DNA of 64,000 nucleotides, from positions 1-64,000 of the forward strand of contig JAKQEQ010000073.1 of the NCBI GenBank assembly GCA_029556545.1, written 5' to 3'. Within the stretch, counting starts at the first letter, position 1. Every line of letters begins with the position of its first letter. A program made the translations under genes and the position numbers. The DNA comes from Candidatus Hydrogenedentota bacterium (GTDB lineage: Bacteria > Hydrogenedentota > Hydrogenedentia > Hydrogenedentales > JAGMZX01). Below the pieces are notes generated by a model. That model had not been told where the DNA came from. It made no database searches and saw nothing but the letters and a program-made list of their open reading frames with translations. This document shows, one piece after another, positions 60,263-64,000 of this stretch.

Positions 60263-62758
60263 ATGCGCGGAGCAAACATTCGGTATACTGTCTTCCTGGG
60301 AATCAGCCTGGCTGTCGTGGGTCCCGTGTTCGGGGGCCCCATCCATACGGCGGACCGTGACGGGGACCGCTGCGTCAGTCTCTCCGAACTACTGCGCGTT
60401 GTCCAGTTCTTCAATAGTCGCGCCTACCATTGCGATACTGAAGGCGAGGACGGCTACGCCCCCGGGGGCGGTAAGGACCACTCGTGTCCGCCTCACGATT
60501 CCGATTACATGGAAGCGGACTGGCGTATCAGCCTGTCGGAACTCCTGCGCCTGATTCAGTTCTATAATTCGACGGGTTATTTCCGCGCCGGGGACACCGA
60601 GGACGGCTTCGCGCCTGATTTGGGACTCCGCGAACAGCCCGGCTTGGCGGGTCATTACAGCGCGTTCAGTAATCCGGTCCAACCGAGCGCGCCCGGCTAC
60701 GCGCTGCCACTGTCCGTGGCCGGCATCGTCAACTACGAGGTATTCGACAGCCGTTTCGGTCTGCAAGCCGTGGAAAGTCACCTTGCAGCCAACGGCTTTG
60801 CTGTCATGGAATATGATCTGACGCCGTTCTACCCGGGGCAGGAGACGAACGACGACGTCATTTCGCCTTACCAGTACTTCAACGAAGACAACCTCCCGAT
60901 TTTCATCACGTCCGACTCGTTGTTGCATCTGTACCACGTGCAGTTCGGCGAAACGCTGAAGGACGTCGAGGAGCGCGAATTCATTCCGGACATCACCGCG
61001 TTGACGGCGGCCCTGCTCGATGCGGTCTTGGCGCAACATGACGACCTGACGGGCGACCTGCAAGAGGCGGCCCGGCGCGACGCGGCCTATCTCGCCGTGG
61101 CCCGAAAACTGCTTGAACCCGCGGCGGACACGCCGGCGCTTGTGGCGGACGTGGTCTCGAGCGAGATCGCCAAGATTGAAGCGCACGCGGGCTTCGCGGC
61201 GAGCGATATTCTCGTCTACGAGGAAGATTACTCGCAGTACGTCCCGCGAGGCCATTACACGCGCAGCGAGGCTCTCGAACGCTACTTCAAGGCAATGATG
61301 TGGTACGGTCGCCTGGCGTTCCTTCTCAAAGGCGATGAGGACTGGGGAAGGGAGGGCACTGCCCTGGTCAGCGTCCACGATGCCAAAATCCAGACGCTAC
61401 AGGCCGTGCTGCTGGCCAAGGCCATCGAGGACGTCGCCGTGGGCGAGCGCGCCGGCCGCGAGGTCTGGGACCGCATCTACGCCATTACCTCCTTCTACGT
61501 CGGGGTGGCGGACGACCTCACACCCTATGAATACATCGAAGTCATTACCCGGCTCTTTGGAGATGACTTCAACGTTTTGGAACTTGAGGACGAGACGGCT
61601 TTCTTCGACCTCAAGGCCGAGTTGTCGTTACTGCGGGCGCCGCAAATCTATGGGGGCACGGGCAATATCTACGTAACCCCGCCCGTGACGCCGGAGACGT
61701 TGAACGAGACGCTCGACAAGACAAAAGGCATGCGGTTCATGGGCCAGCGGTTCATCCCCGATTCGTACATGTTCCAGCGCCTCGTTTTCTCGTCGGTCCA
61801 GGACTATATCGGGACCATGAATCCGCCGCCGTTTTCGTATGGCTTTACGGGTGCGCGCTTCGCGCGTTGCTATCCTCGGGGTCTCGACGTCATGGCCATT
61901 CTCGAATCTGAATTGGCGGAGACGATTCTCGAGGAGGGCGGCGATACGGACTACCTCGAATTCGACGACCGCTTCAATGAACTCAAAGACCTGTTCAACG
62001 GCTTTGACGAAGCGGCCTGGAACCAGAATCTCTATTGGGGCTGGCTGTATGTTCTGAAGACGCTGCTCGAACCGGCGCCGGAAGGTTCTCCCAGCTTTAT
62101 GGGGACGGAGGCTTGGCGGAAGAAGCAACTCAATGCCGCGCTGGCTTCCTGGGCGGAACTGCGCCACGACACCATTCTCTACGCGAAGCAGAGCTACACG
62201 GAAACCGAATCCGGCGTGCCCGAACTGCCGCCGGGCTACGTCGAGCCCGTACCCGATTTCTTCGGGCGGCTCATGGCGCTGACACGGATGACCCGCGAGG
62301 GGCTCGCCGCGTTCGGCGCCCTTTCCGAGGCGGCCGCCGCTCGCCTTGAACTGCTCGAAGGGCTGCTTCAGCGGCTTATCGAGATCGCGAACAAGGAGTT
62401 GGTGAACGAGCCCTTGTCCGAGTGGGACATCTGGTTCATCAAGAGCTTCGGCGATACCCTCGAAGGGGTGGTGTTGGGCGTCGAGGAAGAAGGCGTGAAA
62501 ACGACGCTCGTGGCGGACGTGCACACGCACGCCCTCGAAGGCAACGTGGTGGAGGAGGCTGTCGGCGACGTGGACTTGATCTTCGTGGCCTGTCCCACGC
62601 CCGCCGGGGACGTATTCCTGGCCGTCGGCCCCGTGCTTTCCTACTACGAGTTCAAGCATCCCATGAGCGACCGCTTGACCGACGAAGCGTGGCGCGACAT
62701 GCTCGCCGGGCCGGAGCGGCCCGCCCGCCCGGAATGGTACGCGCCGCTCGTGAATTAA
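60263..62758 (+). CDS. Secreted DUF3160 protein with two N-terminal dockerin/EF-hand-like modules
   Basis: 831 residues; ATG at 60263 right after GGAGGT. Signal peptide (RYTVFLGISLAVVGPVFGG). Two 40-residue modules follow: DRDGDRCVSLSELLRVVQFF with HCDTEGEDGYAPG, and DWRISLSELLRLIQFYN with DTEDGFAPD. They combine a calcium-binding-like loop and an amphipathic helix; I associate this form with Hydrogenedentes-type genomes. The remainder (about 110-830) is DUF3160 (LPIFITSDSLLHLYHVQFGE, FMGQRFIPDSYMFQRLVF, LNAALASWAELRHDTILYAKQSYTE in pieces). Function unknown. Divergent from the sigma54 activator, sharing a 170-base upstream region. Confidence 0.85.
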   Translation: MRGANIRYTVFLGISLAVVGPVFGGPIHTADRDGDRCVSLSELLRVVQFFNSRAYHCDTEGEDGYAPGGGKDHSCPPHDSDYMEADWRISLSELLRLIQFYNSTGYFRAGDTEDGFAPDLGLREQPGLAGHYSAFSNPVQPSAPGYALPLSVAGIVNYEVFDSRFGLQAVESHLAANGFAVMEYDLTPFYPGQETNDDVISPYQYFNEDNLPIFITSDSLLHLYHVQFGETLKDVEEREFIPDITALTAALLDAVLAQHDDLTGDLQEAARRDAAYLAVARKLLEPAADTPALVADVVSSEIAKIEAHAGFAASDILVYEEDYSQYVPRGHYTRSEALERYFKAMMWYGRLAFLLKGDEDWGREGTALVSVHDAKIQTLQAVLLAKAIEDVAVGERAGREVWDRIYAITSFYVGVADDLTPYEYIEVITRLFGDDFNVLELEDETAFFDLKAELSLLRAPQIYGGTGNIYVTPPVTPETLNETLDKTKGMRFMGQRFIPDSYMFQRLVFSSVQDYIGTMNPPPFSYGFTGARFARCYPRGLDVMAILESELAETILEEGGDTDYLEFDDRFNELKDLFNGFDEAAWNQNLYWGWLYVLKTLLEPAPEGSPSFMGTEAWRKKQLNAALASWAELRHDTILYAKQSYTETESGVPELPPGYVEPVPDFFGRLMALTRMTREGLAAFGALSEAAAARLELLEGLLQRLIEIANKELVNEPLSEWDIWFIKSFGDTLEGVVLGVEEEGVKTTLVADVHTHALEGNVVEEAVGDVDLIFVACPTPAGDVFLAVGPVLSYYEFKHPMSDRLTDEAWRDMLAGPERPARPEWYAPLVN

Positions 62759-63069
62759 GAGCGCCGGCTATCGGACCTTCCTCTGACAGCGGCGCCAATC
62801 GCGACCCACGGCGAGCGGATTCGGGCGGCGAGGTCTCTATCGCTCATCCATCGCCTCTTGGCCCCTATCATTCCGGCACGGGCCATCAAGGGTTTGCTTC
62901 GCTGCTTCGCGCCTCTGACTGCCGCGTGCTGCGGCATGATGGACGGGTCCGCGATGGACGGATCCGTCGGGAAAGGGCAACGTCGCCGCACCGCGAACTA
63001 TGCCGTTGCGTCTGGAATATGAACCCGGGGCGCCTCCGGATGAAGTGGAAACCATCGAGGGGGGGACTA
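62759..63069. other. Intergenic region, no gene seen
   Basis: About 310 bases between the DUF3160 stop and the AbrB promoter. I see no convincing ORF, RNA or repeat; the small inverted repeat GATGGACGGGTCCGCGATGG with its near-duplicate GATGGACGGATCCGTC (62937-62971) is the only local structure. Confidence 0.4.
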
Positions 63070-63078
63070 TGCTATAAT
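63070..63078 (+). promoter_or_regulatory. Extended -10 promoter of the AbrB-VapC remnant
   Basis: TGC-TATAAT with a perfect -10 hexamer at 63073-63078, 30 bases before the antitoxin start; no good -35. Confidence 0.5.
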
Positions 63079-63107
63079 CATCTTGTCAATCCACAGGAGC
63101 GAAATTA

Positions 63108-63347
63108 ATGACGACGACCACAATCATCGCGGATGGTCAAGTAACAGTTCCCAAAGAGATGCTTCTAGCGCCAAATACCCAGACCGGCGGCAAGGTGGAT
63201 ATCGAAACCATGCCGGACGACGTTATCCGTGTCTTTCCCCAAACGCTTAATACGTCGGATGCGGCGGGTATGCTAGAGGCGAATGTTCAATTCACCATCG
63301 AGGGGACGGATGAAGCGGTTGCAGCCTTCAGGAGATCTTCTGGATGA
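63108..63347 (+). CDS. AbrB/SpoVT-type antitoxin
   Basis: 79 residues. MTTTTIIADGQVTVPKEML resembles the swapped-hairpin AbrB fold (GQVTVPKEM/L), followed by KVDIETMPDDVIRVFP. The last third is the toxin-binding tail. The stop overlaps the start of a VapC-like ORF (ATGA), the normal order for vapBC, but the toxin is truncated. Confidence 0.8.
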   Translation: MTTTTIIADGQVTVPKEMLLAPNTQTGGKVDIETMPDDVIRVFPQTLNTSDAAGMLEANVQFTIEGTDEAVAAFRRSSG

Positions 63348-63466
63348 ACGCTCTCGACACCAATATTGTCGTGCGAGGTCGCATGCCAGATACCGTTGTA
63401 TCGATACATACAAGTCACAACGAATTTCCTTTGTGTTGTCCTTTTCGTTTACAGTCTTTGTTATAA
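63344..63466 (+). pseudogene. Truncated VapC (PIN-domain) toxin
   Basis: Begins MNALDTNIVVR, the usual PIN-domain start with the first catalytic Asp, then after about 11-18 codons leaves any PIN-like sequence and stops after 40 codons. The lost part would be about 110 residues. The break coincides with an abrupt change to AT-rich sequence before the tRNA. Confidence 0.7.
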
Positions 63467-63528
63467 GGGTTATTTTATTATTATTTTAAACGATTGCAAA
63501 TAAAATACTTACAAATAACACATATAGT
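63400..63528. other. AT-rich junction between truncated vapC and tRNA-Arg
   Basis: About 130 bases of markedly AT-rich sequence (TTATTTTATTATTATTTTAA core) in a GC-rich neighbourhood. TTGCAA near 63496 and an A/T-rich stretch before 63529 may serve as tRNA promoter. No gene. Likely left by an earlier insertion or deletion. Confidence 0.5.
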
Positions 63529-63603
63529 GCCCCGATAGTTCAGTGGATAGAACGAGGCCCTCCTAAGGCTTAAACGCAGGTTCGATTCCTGCTCGGGGCG
63601 CCA
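63529..63603 (+). tRNA. tRNA-Arg (anticodon CCU)
   Basis: Full cloverleaf with encoded CCA. Acceptor GCCCCGA pairs with TCGGGGC, discriminator G, then CCA at 63601-63603. D arm GTTC...GAAC; anticodon loop CTCCTAA with anticodon CCU, reading AGG; T arm CAGG-TTCGATT-CCTG. The 3' half is the preferred target of many integrases, and a recombinase gene on the other strand ends inside it. Confidence 0.95.
63560..63603. other. Probable integration site (attL) in the 3' half of tRNA-Arg
   Basis: The overlap of tRNA 3' half and recombinase C-terminus marks the left junction of an integrated element extending rightward. The matching att copy should lie beyond the window; the exact crossover cannot be placed from one end. 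Confidence 0.5.
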
Positions 63604-64000
63604 GACTGTTATTTGACTTGCGGCATGGTCGTAAGTCGTTGCAAAATATACCGGTTACGGGGGTTAGAAAGTGTTTTCCGTCGAATTTCAGCCCTTGGGG
63701 GAAGGCGATCCGCTGCACGGCCATCTTGGATTCAAGGGAACCGCGTTCCCAACGTCGGCGGAAATCTGAGAGATTGCGCACGGCGGCATCCGCGAGTTTC
63801 GCCACGTCGATGCAAGCCGACTGCCTTACCGCTTCCAGTCGTTCCAACAACGTGCGCTCTTCGGCATCCAGTCGGTTACGCTCGGAATCGTATGTTGCCT
63901 GGTCGATTGCTTTCTCGTACACGAAAGCGTCAACCAAGCACCGCCGTTTTTCTTCGATACGATCAAGGTCGGCTTGGATGGGTTTCCGGGAATCGATTTT
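63563..64000 (-). CDS. Serine recombinase, C-terminal part, continuing past the right edge
   Basis: Open in frame from base 64000 (KIDSRKPIQADLDRIEEKRR) to the stop at 63563. The helical part VDAFVYEKAIDQATYDSERNRLDAEERTLLERLEAV (about 35 residues) and the tail DFRRRWERGSLESKMAVQRIAFPQG match the coiled C-terminal region of large serine recombinases/resolvases. The last dozen residues (LAPRAGIEPAFKP) are encoded by the antisense strand of the tRNA, a well-known sign of integrase reading across attL. The catalytic domain lies outside the window. Confidence 0.85.
   Translation of the reverse strand, partial: KIDSRKPIQADLDRIEEKRRCLVDAFVYEKAIDQATYDSERNRLDAEERTLLERLEAVRQSACIDVAKLADAAVRNLSDFRRRWERGSLESKMAVQRIAFPQGLKFDGKHFLTPVTGIFCNDLRPCRKSNNSLAPRAGIEPAFKP

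Overview
This is a GC-rich bacterial chromosome segment with closely packed genes, mostly ATG starts and clear purine-rich ribosome-binding sites. The gene content resembles the PVC / Candidatus Hydrogenedentes part of the tree: a DUF3160 protein with two 'SLSELLRxxQFxN' calcium-loop modules, a GxGYxYP putative glycosidase, PQQ-propeller, BNR/Ycf48-like and Gfo/Idh/MocA proteins, a surface decaheme cytochrome, and low-complexity CTCGTAATCG intergenic tracts. The phylum is an inference, not a demonstration.

Layout. 1-2.2 kb: 5' part of a secreted protein with a 120-bp tandem repeat array. 2.7-11.3 kb: housekeeping genes (Na/Pi cotransporter with Ig-like domains, threonine aldolase, Cys/Met PLP enzyme, LarE, MtaB) and a Phd-RelE toxin-antitoxin pair with its palindromic operator. 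11.4-19.3 kb: PQQ-propeller protein with a methyltransferase inside it, leucyl aminopeptidase, and a two-gene operon of a DnaA-like AAA+ coiled-coil protein plus an HD phosphohydrolase. 19.3-21.9 kb: a mosaic island with a transposase-like remnant and a GxGYxYP gene between two direct repeats. 21.9-30.4 kb: decaheme OmcA/MtrC-type lipoprotein, Gfo/Idh oxidoreductase, PilZ protein, GH88-like hydrolase, NAD synthetase, YacP-like NYN nuclease. 30.7-34.5 kb: fused E1 dehydrogenase whose last 65 bp recur beyond an MntA-HepT toxin-antitoxin module. 34.6-48.1 kb: large secreted glycosidase, three thioredoxin-like proteins, an incomplete peptide ABC importer, AmrS with YjbQ, an oxidoreductase pseudogene, and an ABC-2 exporter operon.

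48.3-60.1 kb is the main system: about 12 kb, all on the minus strand, with many 4-bp overlaps. In transcription order it holds a PAS-sigma54 activator, paired palindromic activator sites and a GG-N10-GC promoter, a NifX-like protein, a Cys-rich zinc-ribbon protein, a DUF5320 protein, a second NifX-like protein, a Tat-exported alkaline-phosphatase-superfamily enzyme, a methyltransferase, two ferredoxin-MinD ATPases separated by a radical SAM protein, an IscU-Mrp-NifX triple fusion, and a metallo-beta-lactamase-fold enzyme. It resembles the orange-protein (ORP)/MrpORP loci of Desulfovibrio with unusual additional genes.

60.2-64 kb: DUF3160 protein, an AbrB antitoxin with a truncated VapC, and tRNA-Arg(CCU). 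A serine recombinase reads into the 3' half of that tRNA from the right, which marks the left end of an integrated element continuing past the window.

The same short 3' segment of the E1 gene borders two separate cargo insertions (around 19.6/21.6 kb and 33.2/34.5 kb). This suggests a recurrent gene-end-associated insertion or duplication process.
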